Below, one piece after another: positions 17,425 to 27,834 of a stretch of 64,000 nt of DNA; position 1 is the first letter of the stretch, and each line of letters starts with the position of its first letter. The notes beneath the pieces were generated by a model. That model had not been told where the DNA came from, ran no database searches, and saw nothing but the letters and a program-made list of their open reading frames with translations. The DNA is taken from NCBI RefSeq assembly GCF_019802125.1, contig NZ_JAHVHT010000005.1:124001-188000 (forward strand). The letters are read 5' to 3'. Origin of the DNA: Tateyamaria omphalii (GTDB lineage Bacteria; Pseudomonadota; Alphaproteobacteria; Rhodobacterales; Rhodobacteraceae). The translations under genes and the position numbers were made by a program.

Positions 17425-18249
17425 CTACTGAGCGTAGCGTGCCGGCGAGCGGCCGAACTGGGCGTTGAAGGCGGAACGAAAGCTATGTCCCGGCGCGTAG
17501 CCGGACTGACGGGCAGCATGCGCAACGGAGCCGCCTGATTGCAGAATGGCCGCCGCGCGATCCATTCGAAGTGCGGTGATGAATGCGTGCGGTGGCATGC
17601 CTGCCGTCCTTTCGAACATGCGGGCGAAGTGATAGCGGCTCGTTGCGGCCACATCAGCCAAGGTACCCAGTCGCAGATCGTCCGCGAGGTGGGCGTGGAT
17701 GTAAGCGACGACGCGTTCAACTCTGCGCATGTCCAACCCTCGTTCTGTTTTCGGGCGCAGGGGTGCGCCGACAGCTTCCAAACTGCGCGCGAGGGCATTG
17801 CGCAGACGATCCTCAAGCTCTTCGCAAGACAGCGGCGTTCCTCCGAAAGCGTGTGCGCGGATGCGCATCGCGAGGGCGCACAGTGCGGGATCCTTGCGGT
17901 TCCAAAGCCGCTCATGATCCTTGGTTGCTTCAGCACGCATGTCGGCGACCACCTCTTGTCGCAACCAGCTGGCTGGCCGAATTTCGACGAATTCCGATGG
18001 TCCATCGGTTTCCATGAAGCGGACAGGATCGCAGCCCACGGCACCTCCGGAGTGGGGCAGGATCGGCATGTCCTCGATCCGGCCGCCCGGATGTTCCAGC
18101 ACCGTTCGCTGGTGGGGAAGGAATGCAAATTCCAAAGCGTAAGGTTCTGCCACAAGCCCGTCGATGTCCCGCCGTCCAAAGCCGCCCATTCGGCCATAGG
18201 TCGTGGCCGCCACACTCATTTTTTCGCGATGCATCAATGGCTTTGACAT
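17425..18249 (-). CDS. AraC-family transcriptional regulator
   Basis: The protein has 274 residues. The N-terminal part (about 1-150) is a cupin-like sensing domain with no residue pattern I can assign to a ligand. The C-terminal 100 residues are a typical AraC double helix-turn-helix: RRVERVVAYIHAHLADDLRLGTLADVAATSRYHFARMF-type first motif and GYAPGHSFRSAFNAQFGRSPA second motif. The start ATG 18249 is chosen over 18357 because the extension is basic and unstructured. It is divergent from the aldo/keto reductase gene at 18516, so it probably controls that gene and the hydrolase after it from the 266-bp gap between them. Confidence 0.85.
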   Translation of the reverse strand: MSKPLMHREKMSVAATTYGRMGGFGRRDIDGLVAEPYALEFAFLPHQRTVLEHPGGRIEDMPILPHSGGAVGCDPVRFMETDGPSEFVEIRPASWLRQEVVADMRAEATKDHERLWNRKDPALCALAMRIRAHAFGGTPLSCEELEDRLRNALARSLEAVGAPLRPKTERGLDMRRVERVVAYIHAHLADDLRLGTLADVAATSRYHFARMFERTAGMPPHAFITALRMDRAAAILQSGGSVAHAARQSGYAPGHSFRSAFNAQFGRSPARYAQ

Positions 18250-18515
18250 CTTAATGTCCGGTTCTTGCGGAAGTTGTTTCTCTATATGGCACGCGCGCTT
18301 CGCAGAACCATTTTTATGGTACCCGATGTTCTTGCGAGAAAGCACAGAATGCCCCACCTAAAGCGGATTTGTCTTAACCGTTCTTCTGAATTGTCACCGG
18401 CGCCACGTTGGTTTGCCCAGTCACGAAAGATGATCACCTACTGATCAAGCGGTGGCCGCCTTTTTTGCAGAACCTCATGCGTCGTATCTCTCACCTCAAT
18501 ACACGGAGTGCTTTG
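18250..18515. promoter_or_regulatory. Divergent control region araC / aldo-keto reductase
   Basis: This 266-bp gap lies between the divergent start codons at 18249 and 18516 and should hold both promoters and the AraC operator. Two TGATCA hexamers 5 bp apart occur in GATGATCACCTACTGATCAA (about 18429-18448). CACGGAG shortly before 18516 is a weak ribosome site. No certain promoter was picked. Confidence 0.4.
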
Positions 18516-19646
<1,131 letters not shown>

Positions 19647-19775
19647 CGCTGTTTTCGCAGGAGGCGATGGATCCGGCATCGTTTCCTTCACGTGCCATGA
19701 ACATCGCAACGCGTTCATACGCCATTCGGTCGGTCAACGCACAACAAACGACAAAGCATAGATCAGGAGAAAGCC

Positions 19776-20679
19776 ATGGAAAAAGTGACCTTTGATGTCA
19801 AAGGAACCCCACTCGTGGGCGATCTCTACAAATTCGAAGGCAAGAAGCGCCAGCCCGCGGTCGCAATCATCGGGCCGATGACATATCAAAAGGAACAGGC
19901 GCCGACCGAGTATGCCAAACGCATGGCCGATGCAGGCTACACCGCGCTGGCCTACGACAGCCGATACCGCGGCGAAAGCGGTGGAGAGCCGCGCGCTTGG
20001 GAAAACCCCGCACACAAGGTGGCAGACCTGAAGGCTGCAGTCGCCTATCTCAGATCCCGAGATGATGTAGATCCCGAGCGTGTATTCATCCTGGCGATTT
20101 GTCAGGGAAGTTCCGAGGCGTTCCGGGCTGCCGCCGAACTGGGAAACACTGTGCGCGGGCTTGCGACGATCGCAGGCCACTACCGGGACAGAGATCGCAG
20201 GCCACTACCGGGACAGAGAGGGCGATATCGCGTGGCTTACGGAAGAAGGCTTGAATGCGCGCAAGGCCGCAGGCCAGGCTGCGAAGGCAAAATTCGAAGC
20301 GACGGGTGATGTCGACTACATCAAGGGCGTGGACGAAACGGATATGAACGTTGGCATGCCTGGCGATTTTGTATGGGTCTGGTATCAACCCTGGGCGGAC
20401 CGGGGCATCTGGGAAAACACGTATGCCGTTATGAGCGACGCCGATCTGCTGGATTACGAATCCATCAGCGCAGCTGATCAACTCGAGGTGCCGTGGCTGA
20501 TGATACACGGCGACAATTGCTTCATCCCGGACGCCGCACGCCGCCACATGTCAGCCGTGCCAGTTGAGACAAAAACCAAAACAGTCTGGGATGAGACGCC
20601 GCACTTGGCGTACTACGACCAACCCGATGCAATTGCTCGGGCGACAGCGGAAGTTCTGGATTGGTTCGGGAAGGCGTGA
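19776..20679 (+). pseudogene. Alpha/beta hydrolase broken by a 25-bp tandem duplication
   Basis: Two overlapping frames (19776-20309 and one ending at 20679) encode the two halves of one protein, about 292 residues if repaired. The first half has a normal start with AGGAGA upstream, the oxyanion part GPMTYQKEQ, AYDSRYRGESGGEP and a nucleophile elbow ICQGSSEA; the second half carries the acid loop WLMIHGDNCFIPDAA and the catalytic His near TPHLAYYD. The break is a perfect 25-nt direct duplication at 20168-20217. Deleting one copy restores a continuous frame through IAGHYRDREGDIAWL. The family resembles dienelactone hydrolase-like or YcjY-like hydrolases; the substrate is unknown. As it stands the product would end early with about 27 foreign residues and lack its catalytic His. 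Confidence 0.85.
20168..20217 (+). repeat. Perfect 25-bp tandem duplication
   Basis: The 25-nt unit beginning GATCGCAGGCCACTACC occupies 20168-20192 and again 20193-20217 with no mismatch. Because 25 is not a multiple of three it shifts the hydrolase frame by one. Such direct repeats can be lost by slippage or recombination, so the mutation may be reversible. A sequencing or assembly error is also possible. Confidence 0.95.
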
Positions 20680-20986
20680 ACGTCTGAGGGACGAACTTGC
20701 GTCGATTGACTGCGTTCACTCCCCGTCAGGAACCAAGGCTTGTCGCGGTTTCAGCTATTCGCCAAGCACACCTACCCGGACGCCCTGTGACCAACCGATG
20801 TCTTTTTTGATCCTTGTTCGTTCTGCCAATCGGCGCGTCCGCCGCGGCGCCTGGAGCCCCCGCATGACCTGCGCTCTAGTCAAGCGTCAAATTTACATTT
20901 TAAATTTTGGTATTCCAAAATACAGAAATCCGAACTAGGGTCGCGTGAGCGTACGTTTTGACGCTTCATCCGAGGGAGGAAATCTG
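20680..20986. other. Intergenic region before the sugar-acid operon
   Basis: This 307-bp region has no gene. Its last 100 bp are strikingly AT-rich compared with the surroundings (TTTACATTTTAAATTTTGG) and contain the dyad listed separately, so it is the probable promoter-operator of the transporter operon that starts at 20987. Confidence 0.6.
20904..20921. promoter_or_regulatory. ATTTTGG-N4-CCAAAAT dyad, probable GntR/FCD operator
   Basis: ATTTTGG (20904-20910) and CCAAAAT (20915-20921) form a perfect 7-bp dyad around TATT. The core TTGGTATTCCAA is one base away from TTGGTATACCAA, the centre of UxuR/ExuR-type GntR sites. It lies about 70 bp before the first gene of the operon that encodes its own GntR/FCD regulator (26041-26754). 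An AT-rich TTTACA element overlaps its left side. Confidence 0.6.
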
Positions 20987-21931
20987 ATGAAAAATCTGCT
21001 CGCCATTGCTGCGGCCTGTACTCTCATGGCCGGTGAACTCGCCGCAGAGGAGTTCCCATCCAAGACAATCGAAGTGATCACCCACGCTGGTAACGGCGGT
21101 GGCACCGACGTCACGACGCGTATGATGATGATCCGTGCGCGTCGCGAATTGGGTACGGATATGGTTGTGGTCAACAAACGCGGCGGGGGAGGAGCCACCG
21201 CGATGGATCACTACCTGACACAGGAAGCGGACGGTCACAGCATCCTGACCTTCACTATCGGCCACTCGGCCACAGTTGCGCTCGGGAAGACAGAAATGTC
21301 CTTGGATGATGTGCGCCCGATTGCACGTGGCACCGATGACCCGCAAATTCTTATGACCCGTTGCGGTGTTTATGACGACGCCCAGGCATTTGTCGCGGCG
21401 CAGAAAGATGAGCCACTGACATATGGCACGACACACCTCGGCGGAATTGATGACGTTTCCGCCTTCATGTTCGCCCGGCGGGGTGACCTTGCCACACCGA
21501 AGATCGTTCCGTTCGAAGGCGGTGGTGAGTTGGCGACCCAGCTTGTGGCAGGTGCGGTTGATGTGGCCGTGCTGAACCTTGCAGAGGCCGGATCTCAGAT
21601 CGAAGCGGGCGATGTCTGCCCCATGGTCGTGCTGGCGCCCGAGCGGATGAGCGGTCTGCCAGATGTCTCCACCGCGCAGGAGCTCGGCATCGACGCAAAC
21701 TTCTCAACCGTGCGCGGTTTCGTTGTACACGCCGATACACCCGACGATGTCGCGAGCAAGATCGAAGGCGCGCTTCTCAATGCAATGAACCACACGGTCT
21801 ATCAGGGCTTTCTGACCTCCGTTGGCCTTGATGCCAGCTCGGTGGCTGGTGCCGACGTGTGGGGAAGCCAGCTTACGTCGATGCAATCCGACATGGATGC
21901 GGCGCTGCGCGAGCTGGGCTTCATCGAGTAA
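20987..21931 (+). CDS. Tripartite tricarboxylate transporter substrate-binding protein (TctC type)
   Basis: The protein has 314 residues, a signal peptide (KNLLAIAAACTLMAGELAA, cleavage near AAEEF) and a Bug/TctC periplasmic binding fold: FPSKTIEVITHAGNGGGTDVTTRM, the conserved region that embraces a carboxylate, then KRGGGGATAMDHYL and VPFEGGGELATQLVAGAVDVAV. It captures an organic or sugar acid and delivers it to the TctAB membrane pair encoded next. The start ATG 20987 has a strong GGGAGGAAA ribosome site; an upstream start at 20945 would spoil the signal peptide. It opens the operon 20987-29352; the downstream enzymes imply an L-pentonate-like ligand. Confidence 0.88.
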   Translation: MKNLLAIAAACTLMAGELAAEEFPSKTIEVITHAGNGGGTDVTTRMMMIRARRELGTDMVVVNKRGGGGATAMDHYLTQEADGHSILTFTIGHSATVALGKTEMSLDDVRPIARGTDDPQILMTRCGVYDDAQAFVAAQKDEPLTYGTTHLGGIDDVSAFMFARRGDLATPKIVPFEGGGELATQLVAGAVDVAVLNLAEAGSQIEAGDVCPMVVLAPERMSGLPDVSTAQELGIDANFSTVRGFVVHADTPDDVASKIEGALLNAMNHTVYQGFLTSVGLDASSVAGADVWGSQLTSMQSDMDAALRELGFIE

Positions 21932-22002
21932 GTCTCCCCAACTGGACCGGCTGAAACATACCGGCCGGTCCCTTTTGAGAACCCTTTTGCCTGGATGACC
22001 TG

Positions 22003-22443
22003 ATGACGCGTTTTGCCGTTCCGTCTGGTATCATAGCGTTTTGCGGCCTTGCCTTCTGGCTGAGCACCCAATTCGACAAGGTACCGCCCATTCTGTTGCG
22101 CGGGATGCAACCTGCAGACTTTCCGCAGATGGTCCTGATCCTGATCATCGTGCTGTCGATCTGCGTTGCTCTATTTGATCGGCCCACCAGTCATGACCCG
22201 ATCCCCACAAAGGTCTGGATCAGCCTTGCCTTGTTTGTGGTATTCGCCCTGGCCGCCCAGATTGACCTGTTTCTGGGGCTGGGGGTCTTTGCCTGCACCC
22301 TTGCCTATGCGTGGGGAGAGCGGCGTCCATGGGCCCTCGGCACCGTGTCTCTTATCAGCCCTGCGCTGATCTTTTTCCTCTTTGACCAGGTGTTCAACAT
22401 CCGCTTTCCCCGCGGCCTGTTGACCAACCTTTGGTACGGATAA
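22003..22443 (+). CDS. tctB: Tripartite tricarboxylate transporter small membrane subunit TctB
   Basis: This 146-residue protein has four predicted membrane helices and the TctB pattern: a first helix ending in LSTQFDKVPPILLRGMQPADFPQ, a helix pair around FALAAQIDLFLGLGVFACTLAYAWGER, and a last helix ending in FNIRFPRGLL. TctB is the small partner of TctA in sodium- or proton-linked uptake of carboxylates. It lies 71 bp after the binding-protein gene and 12 bp before tctA. The order binding protein, small subunit, large subunit is the usual one. Low similarity is normal for TctB, so the call leans partly on position. Confidence 0.85.
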   Translation: MTRFAVPSGIIAFCGLAFWLSTQFDKVPPILLRGMQPADFPQMVLILIIVLSICVALFDRPTSHDPIPTKVWISLALFVVFALAAQIDLFLGLGVFACTLAYAWGERRPWALGTVSLISPALIFFLFDQVFNIRFPRGLLTNLWYG

Positions 22444-22455
22444 GGCGGGCTGTTG

Positions 22456-23955
22456 ATGGAACCTCTCCTTGCCGGTCTCACGGCGCTCATGGACCCGAAC
22501 CTGCTGGTGCTGCTTTTCGCTGCCACGCTGGGCGGCGTGATCATCGGGGCGCTGCCCGGACTGAACGCAACCACCGGCGCCGCGCTCTTGTTGCCCTTTA
22601 CGATCACGATGGAGCCGATCCCGGCAATCGCCATCCTGACAACCATCTACTGTGCCGCAACCTTTGCAGGGGCGATCACGGCAATCCTGATCAATACGCC
22701 CGGAACGTCCGCCAGCGCGACCACCTGTCTGGATGGCTTCCCCCTCGCACAGAGAGGCGAAGCAGGCCGCGCCCTTGGCATGGCGACGATCTCATCAACC
22801 TTCGGAGGCATCATTTCGGTGGTGTGCCTGATGCTGGCTGCCCCGCTGATGGCGCGCATGGCCTACAATTTTGCCCCACCGGAATACTTCGCGCTCACAG
22901 TCTTTGGCATTTCGATGCTGGCCACAATCGGCGACGGCACCCCGCTCAAGAATATTATCGCGGGCGCATTCGGCGTGTTGCTGGCGACAGTTGGAAAGGA
23001 CCTGCTGACAACGGTTGAGCGGTTCACCTTCGGATTCAACGAACTCTCGGAAGGGATCGGTTTCGTGCCGGTCATGATCGGCATCTTCGGCATCTCGGAG
23101 CTGCTTGTGCAGGCCGAACGGCTGAGTGTGGAGCGTCGGCAAGTCTTTATGAAAGCCATCAAACTGCCCAGTCGCGAAGACTACGCGCGCGTCTGGAAAA
23201 CGGTTCTACGCAGTTCCGGCATCGGTACCTTCATCGGCATTCTGCCCGCCGAAGGCGCAACTGTGGCCTCTATGATCGGATACAACGAAGCGCGGCGCTG
23301 GTCGAAGAAACCGGAGGAGTTCGGCAAAGGCTCCATCGAAGGGATCGCGGGATCCGAGGCTGCCAACAACTCGGCAACAGGCGGGGCGATGGTGCCGACC
23401 CTTGCGCTCGGCATCCCCGGAAGCCCGACGGCGGCGGTCATTCTCGCGGGCCTGATGGTACACGGGTTGCAGCCTGGCCCGACCATGTTCACCGAACAGG
23501 CGACCTTTGCCTACGCGATCTTCTGGTCGATGCTTCTGGTCAACGTGATGTTCATCTTCGTCGGGCTGTTCGGGGCCAAGATCTTTGCCCGCGTCACGTT
23601 CGTGCCGGTCCAGATCCTCTGGCCCATCGTGTTCACCTTCTCAATCGTCGGTGCCTATGCGCTCGATCAATCCATGCTGGACGTCTACATCGCCATCGGC
23701 TCCGGCGTGATCGGTTACTTCATGCGCCGTTTCGGTTACTCGGTTGTGCCGCTGGCGATCGGCTTGATCCTCGGCGGTATGCTCGAAAAGCGCTTGGGTC
23801 AGTCGCTGATCATGCTGGACGACCAATGGTGGCTGATGTTCACGCGGCCCCTGACCCTGCTGTTCTTCGTGCTCACGATCCTTGCCCTTTTCGGGCCCTT
23901 GTTCTGGCGGCGCCTGTTCAAACAGCGCGATCCAATGGTTTCCACCGGAGAGTAA
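22456..23955 (+). CDS. tctA: Tripartite tricarboxylate transporter large membrane subunit TctA
   Basis: The 499-residue protein has about eleven to twelve membrane segments. TctA hallmarks are GALPGLNATTGAALLLPFTI near residue 40, NTPGTSASATTCLDGFPLA, the second internal copy IGILPAEGATVASMIGYNEARRWSK, and GSEAANNSATGGAMVPTLALGIPGSPTAAVI. It forms the translocation channel with TctB. The start is ATG 22456; a TTG codon directly in front is not needed. It is followed after 3 bp by the dehydratase gene, so import and breakdown are coupled in one transcript. Confidence 0.93.
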   Translation: MEPLLAGLTALMDPNLLVLLFAATLGGVIIGALPGLNATTGAALLLPFTITMEPIPAIAILTTIYCAATFAGAITAILINTPGTSASATTCLDGFPLAQRGEAGRALGMATISSTFGGIISVVCLMLAAPLMARMAYNFAPPEYFALTVFGISMLATIGDGTPLKNIIAGAFGVLLATVGKDLLTTVERFTFGFNELSEGIGFVPVMIGIFGISELLVQAERLSVERRQVFMKAIKLPSREDYARVWKTVLRSSGIGTFIGILPAEGATVASMIGYNEARRWSKKPEEFGKGSIEGIAGSEAANNSATGGAMVPTLALGIPGSPTAAVILAGLMVHGLQPGPTMFTEQATFAYAIFWSMLLVNVMFIFVGLFGAKIFARVTFVPVQILWPIVFTFSIVGAYALDQSMLDVYIAIGSGVIGYFMRRFGYSVVPLAIGLILGGMLEKRLGQSLIMLDDQWWLMFTRPLTLLFFVLTILALFGPLFWRRLFKQRDPMVSTGE

Positions 23956-23958
23956 TAC

Positions 23959-25134
23959 ATGACCAAGATCAAATCCATCCGAACGCGTGTTTGGAACTGG
24001 ACAGGCCCAACTGTTCCGCCGCAGGGCAACTTCTGCACCAACGCCTCTGACGCGCTTTGGGACAGGGGCGACGCCATGGCATCCTTCCGCTTCCATCAGT
24101 GGCTCACCTGCGAGGTCGAGGCCGAAGACGGCACCATCGGGATCGGCAACGCGGCCCTTGCCCCAACGGTCGTCAAGAAGGCGATTGACGAGTGGTATGC
24201 GCCCCTGATCGTCGGCGAAGACCCTTTCGACTACGCCTATATCTGGGAAAAAATGTATCGCCGGTCTCATGCCTGGGGCCGCAAGGGGATCGGTATGACA
24301 GCGATCTCGGCGATCGACATCGCGATCTGGGACCTGATGGGCAAGCTGGTGGGCAAGCCGGTCTTCAAGCTGCTGGGCGGTCGAACCAAGGACAAGATCC
24401 CAGTCTACTACTCCAAGCTCTACGCGGACAGCATCGAAGCAATGCAGCGCGAGGCTGAGGAGGCGCAGAAGAACGGCTATCAAGCCTACAAATCACGCTT
24501 CGGCTTCGGCCCCAAGGACGGCATGGCGGGCATGCGCGAGAATCTCAAGCGTGTCGAGGCACTGCGCGAGGTGCTGGGCTACGACGTCGATCTGATGCTC
24601 GAGTGCTACATGGGCTGGAACCTCGACTACGCCAAGCGGATGCTGCCCAAACTGGCGAAATATGAGCCTCGCTGGCTGGAAGAGCCGGTGATCGCGGATG
24701 ACATGGCCGGATATGCCGAGCTGAACGCGATGGGGATCGTGCCCATCTCGGGTGGAGAGCATGAGTTCAGCGTCATCGGCTGCGCAGAACTGATCAACCG
24801 CAAGGCGGTCAGCGTGCTGCAATACGACACCAACCGCGTGGGCGGGATCACTGCCGCGCAAAAGATCAACGCCATCGCCGAGGCCGCACAGATCCCCGTG
24901 ATCCCGCATGCCGGCCAAATGCACAATTATCACCTGACCATGGCCAACGTGAACTGCCCGATCAGCGAATACTTCCCCGTGTTCGATGTCGAAGTCGGCA
25001 ACGAGCTGTTCTACTACATCTTCGAAGGCGACGTAGAGGCCGTCGATGGGTACTTGCAGCTTGATGACGAAACGCCAGGGCTTGGCATCTCGATCACCGA
25101 CAAACACCTCCAACATTTTGAGATCATCGAATGA
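23959..25134 (+). CDS. Enolase-superfamily sugar-acid dehydratase, likely L-lyxonate/L-pentonate
   Basis: The 391-residue protein is a mandelate-racemase/RhmD-type enolase-superfamily member. N-terminal capping domain: [10 protein letters not shown] and [10 protein letters not shown]. Barrel: Lys178 in [11 protein letters not shown], metal ligands Glu215 (LMLECYMGW), Glu241 (RWLEEP) and Glu267 (SGGEHEF), and His317/His325 in [11 protein letters not shown], matching the VPHG...YSHH of L-rhamnonate dehydratase. The first ligand is Glu where RhmD has Asp. These enzymes remove water from C2-C3 of sugar acids. Because the next genes encode an L-2-keto-3-deoxyarabonate dehydratase homologue and semialdehyde dehydrogenase, an L-pentonate such as L-lyxonate is the best guess; the substrate cannot be read from sequence. 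It ends with a 4-bp overlap onto the next gene. Confidence 0.82.
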   Translation: MTKIKSIRTRVWNWTGPTVPPQGNFCTNASDALWDRGDAMASFRFHQWLTCEVEAEDGTIGIGNAALAPTVVKKAIDEWYAPLIVGEDPFDYAYIWEKMYRRSHAWGRKGIGMTAISAIDIAIWDLMGKLVGKPVFKLLGGRTKDKIPVYYSKLYADSIEAMQREAEEAQKNGYQAYKSRFGFGPKDGMAGMRENLKRVEALREVLGYDVDLMLECYMGWNLDYAKRMLPKLAKYEPRWLEEPVIADDMAGYAELNAMGIVPISGGEHEFSVIGCAELINRKAVSVLQYDTNRVGGITAAQKINAIAEAAQIPVIPHAGQMHNYHLTMANVNCPISEYFPVFDVEVGNELFYYIFEGDVEAVDGYLQLDDETPGLGISITDKHLQHFEIIE

Positions 25135-26039
25135 GTTACACCGGTATCTGGCCCGTCGCACCCACGCCCTTCAACGACGATGGCACCCTTGATCTGGATG
25201 GCATGAAGCGTGTGCTCGACTGCCTGATCGATCAGGGGGCTGACGGCATCTGCGTGCTGGCGAACTTCTCGGAACAGTTCCTGATCTCGGATGCAGAGCG
25301 CGAGGTTCTTGCGCGCCTGAGCGTCGAACATGTCGCAGGCCGGGTGCCGGTCATCGTCACGATCAGCCACTATGCAACGCAGATCGCAGTCGAACGCGCC
25401 CGCTTTGCAAAGGACCTTGGCGCGGACATCGTGATGATGATGCCGCCCTACCACGGGGCGCTGCTCAAAGGCACACCCGAGCAAAGCTTTGGACAATTCG
25501 CAGACGTAGGTGACGTCGGCATACCGATCATGGTGCAGGACGCGCCCCTCTCCGGGGTTGACCTGTCCGTGTCCCTGTTGGTTCGCATGGCGCGAGAGAT
25601 TGAGGCTGTGAAACTGTTCAAGATCGAGTGCCCTCGCGCAGCAAACAAAATCCGCGATCTAGTCGCGCAAGGGGGCGATGCAATTGAGGGACCCTTCGAC
25701 GGCGAAGAAGCCATCACGCTTCTGGCCGATCTCGACGCGGGCGCGCGCGGCTCTATGACCAGCGGTATGATTGTCGACCAGATCAAGCCGGTGCTCACCC
25801 ACCACTATGCCGGGCGCATGGATGACGCCACAGCCGCCTACGGGCGCGTCGCCATGGCCATCAATCACGAGAACCGGCAGTGTGGCTGGCAGTCGTGCAA
25901 AGCGGCCATGGTCGAGGGCAGGGTGATCAAATCAGACTTCTGCCGCCACCCGATCCCGCCCTTGCATCCGGCGATCCGGTCCCGGCTGTTGGATTTGCTA
26001 AGACCACTGGACCCGTTGGTCCTGCGATGGGGAACATAG
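25131..26039 (+). CDS. L-2-keto-3-deoxyarabonate dehydratase (DapA superfamily)
   Basis: The 302-residue protein is a DHDPS/NAL-type barrel. It shares with Azospirillum AraD (as I recall that sequence) [42 protein letters not shown], the Schiff-base lysine Lys164 in [39 protein letters not shown] and the end LDPLVLRW. The usual DHDPS tyrosine of the YNVP motif is replaced by VQDAP, as in AraD. It would dehydrate 2-keto-3-deoxy-L-pentonate to alpha-ketoglutaric semialdehyde. The start overlaps the dehydratase stop (ATGA). A retro-aldol activity is possible but less likely given the semialdehyde dehydrogenase in the operon. Confidence 0.85.
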   Translation: MSYTGIWPVAPTPFNDDGTLDLDGMKRVLDCLIDQGADGICVLANFSEQFLISDAEREVLARLSVEHVAGRVPVIVTISHYATQIAVERARFAKDLGADIVMMMPPYHGALLKGTPEQSFGQFADVGDVGIPIMVQDAPLSGVDLSVSLLVRMAREIEAVKLFKIECPRAANKIRDLVAQGGDAIEGPFDGEEAITLLADLDAGARGSMTSGMIVDQIKPVLTHHYAGRMDDATAAYGRVAMAINHENRQCGWQSCKAAMVEGRVIKSDFCRHPIPPLHPAIRSRLLDLLRPLDPLVLRWGT

Positions 26040-26040
26040 A

Positions 26041-26754
26041 ATGACTGACACGGCATGGACAAACGAACTGCGCAACTTCGTCGACCTGAAACCCCGACAG
26101 TCGCTTGCAGCAGATGCCGCCAACAACCTGCGCGAGTTCATCCTGCTCGGCAAGCTCGCCCCCGGCATGCCCGTGCGCGAGCGCGATCTGGCAGAGGCTT
26201 TTGGGATCAGCCGAACGCCTCTGAAGGAGGCGCTGCGCATCCTGGAAACCGAAGGGCTGATTGTCTACGGACCGACCCGGCGTCCACGTGTCGCCGACCC
26301 GTCTCTGGACGAAATCAACGATTGGCTGCGCGTGCAGGGCGCGCTTGAGGCGCTGGCCGGTGAACTGGCCTGTGCCAGTGCGACCGACGCCCAGATCAGT
26401 CAAATCGAGCAGATCAATACCGCGATCAAGGATGCCCGCGACACCCAAGGTCAGCTTGAGGCGTTTCGTATGGATATGCGGTTCCACGAAGCGATCGTGG
26501 CCGCCTCCGGCAACGCCGCGTTGGCAGAAACGCACGCAACCTACAATGCGCGGCTCTGGCGTGTTCGGTTCCTGTCCTCTCAACGCAAAGTCGGCCGGGA
26601 CGTGACACGCAAGGAGCATCTGCAAATCCTTGAAGCGTTGAAAGCACGGGATGCAGCCGCCGCACGGGATGCACTGACCGGCCACTTACGCACAGCAGAA
26701 ACCAATATCGCCGCTGCCGTCAGCGAAATGGAAAAGAATGAGGAGGCAAAGTAA
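26041..26754 (+). CDS. GntR-family regulator, FCD subgroup
   Basis: The protein has 237 residues. The N-terminal winged helix (about 20-85) has AADAANNLREFILLGKLAPGMPVRERDLAEAFGISRTPLKEAL-type GntR residues. The C-terminal FCD helical bundle has the metal- and ligand-binding residues in MDMRFHEAIVAASGN and EHLQILEALKARD...GHL. FCD regulators usually repress sugar-acid genes and leave DNA when a pathway acid binds. It sits 1 bp after the KDA dehydratase gene within the operon, and a TTGGTATTCCAA dyad of the type such proteins bind lies before the first gene at 20904-20921, suggesting autoregulation of the whole unit. Its stop overlaps the next start (TAATG). Confidence 0.9.
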   Translation: MTDTAWTNELRNFVDLKPRQSLAADAANNLREFILLGKLAPGMPVRERDLAEAFGISRTPLKEALRILETEGLIVYGPTRRPRVADPSLDEINDWLRVQGALEALAGELACASATDAQISQIEQINTAIKDARDTQGQLEAFRMDMRFHEAIVAASGNAALAETHATYNARLWRVRFLSSQRKVGRDVTRKEHLQILEALKARDAAAARDALTGHLRTAETNIAAAVSEMEKNEEAK

Positions 26755-27758
26755 TGCGACCCAGACTTGCCATTGTACCGGGCGATCCTTCGGGAATTGG
26801 CCCGGAACTCATAGCGAAACTACTCAACGAAGAAGGCGTGCGCGACGCGGCCGACATCCTGTTGGTCGGTGACAGCCACTTGTGGCAACGCGGCGCGGCA
26901 CAGGCTGGCGAAGCTGTGACACTGACCACGATCCCCGAACAAGAGGCGGGCACATTCAAAGGTCTCGCGCACCTGGAGATGAATACCATCGACCCGGCGC
27001 ACGTGCAGATCGCGGAGGTGACGGTTGCAGGGGGCACGACGTCCCTCCGGTGCCTTGACAAGGCGCTCGACCTGGCCGTCGCAGGGCATGTGGATGGCGT
27101 CCTTTTTGCGCCGTTCAACAAGGCCGCGATGACGGCCGCGGGCCTCAATGCCGAAGACGAACACAAGTACATGGCGCGTTACCTTGGATTTGAGGGCTAC
27201 CACTCCGAGATCAACGTGCTGGATGAGTTGATGACAACCCGTGTCACCAGCCATATCGGGCTCAAGGATGTGGCTGCCAATATCGACGGCCCCGGCATAC
27301 AGCGGGCCATTGAGCTAGCCCACGCAACGCTGGCACGTGCGGGCAAGTCCCGCCCGCACGTCGCGGTCGCGGCCCTCAACCCGCATGCAGGTGACAACGG
27401 CAAGTTCGGGCGCGAAGAGATCGACGTGATCGAGCCGGTCGTGAAAGCCTGTCAGGCAAAGCAGATGAATGTCACGGGGCCGTGGCCCTCCGACACGGTG
27501 TTTCTCAAGGCCAAGCGCGGAGAGGTGGATGCCGTCGTTACCATGTATCATGACCAGGGGCAGATCGCGATCAAGCTCATGGGGTTTGAACGCGGTGTGA
27601 CAATCGCCGGTGGCCTGCCGATCCCGGTCGCTACGCCTGCACACGGCACCGCCTTTGACATCGCGGGACAAGGCATCGCCAACGTCGGTGCCACGCGGCA
27701 GGCCTTTGACCTGCTGGTGCGCATGGCTCTGACCGCGAAGGCGGAAACCGCCGCCTGA
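26754..27758 (+). CDS. PdxA-family NAD-dependent dehydrogenase (PdxA2-like)
   Basis: The 334-residue protein matches 4-hydroxythreonine-4-phosphate dehydrogenase: GDPSGIGPELIAK at 10-22, FAPFNKAAM, NPHAGDNGKFGREEID (conserved His and Gly) and MYHDQGQIAIK with a third metal-binding His. Instead of the GHTE motif of vitamin-B6 PdxA it has DEHKYMARYLG, which points to the paralogous PdxA2 group, members of which act in breakdown of four-carbon acids such as threonate or erythronate phosphates. Its role in a pentonate pathway is unclear. It could oxidise a hydroxy acid in a side branch. The start overlaps the GntR stop by one base, so it is surely co-transcribed. Confidence 0.85.
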   Translation: MRPRLAIVPGDPSGIGPELIAKLLNEEGVRDAADILLVGDSHLWQRGAAQAGEAVTLTTIPEQEAGTFKGLAHLEMNTIDPAHVQIAEVTVAGGTTSLRCLDKALDLAVAGHVDGVLFAPFNKAAMTAAGLNAEDEHKYMARYLGFEGYHSEINVLDELMTTRVTSHIGLKDVAANIDGPGIQRAIELAHATLARAGKSRPHVAVAALNPHAGDNGKFGREEIDVIEPVVKACQAKQMNVTGPWPSDTVFLKAKRGEVDAVVTMYHDQGQIAIKLMGFERGVTIAGGLPIPVATPAHGTAFDIAGQGIANVGATRQAFDLLVRMALTAKAETAA

Positions 27759-27834
27759 TCTATTGGCACCTGCGTGAGCATATGGGCGCCGAAAGCGCAC
27801 CCGATTTGACCCTTCTTGATCTACGGAATGCACA

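Noticed and set aside
25131..26039. Lysine-biosynthesis dihydrodipicolinate synthase
   Set aside because: The YNVP tyrosine motif is replaced by VQDAP and the sequence follows L-2-keto-3-deoxyarabonate dehydratase throughout; the operon is catabolic.
26754..27758. Vitamin B6 biosynthesis pdxA
   Set aside because: The GHTE motif is missing and the gene is embedded in a sugar-acid operon, so a PdxA2-type role is more likely.
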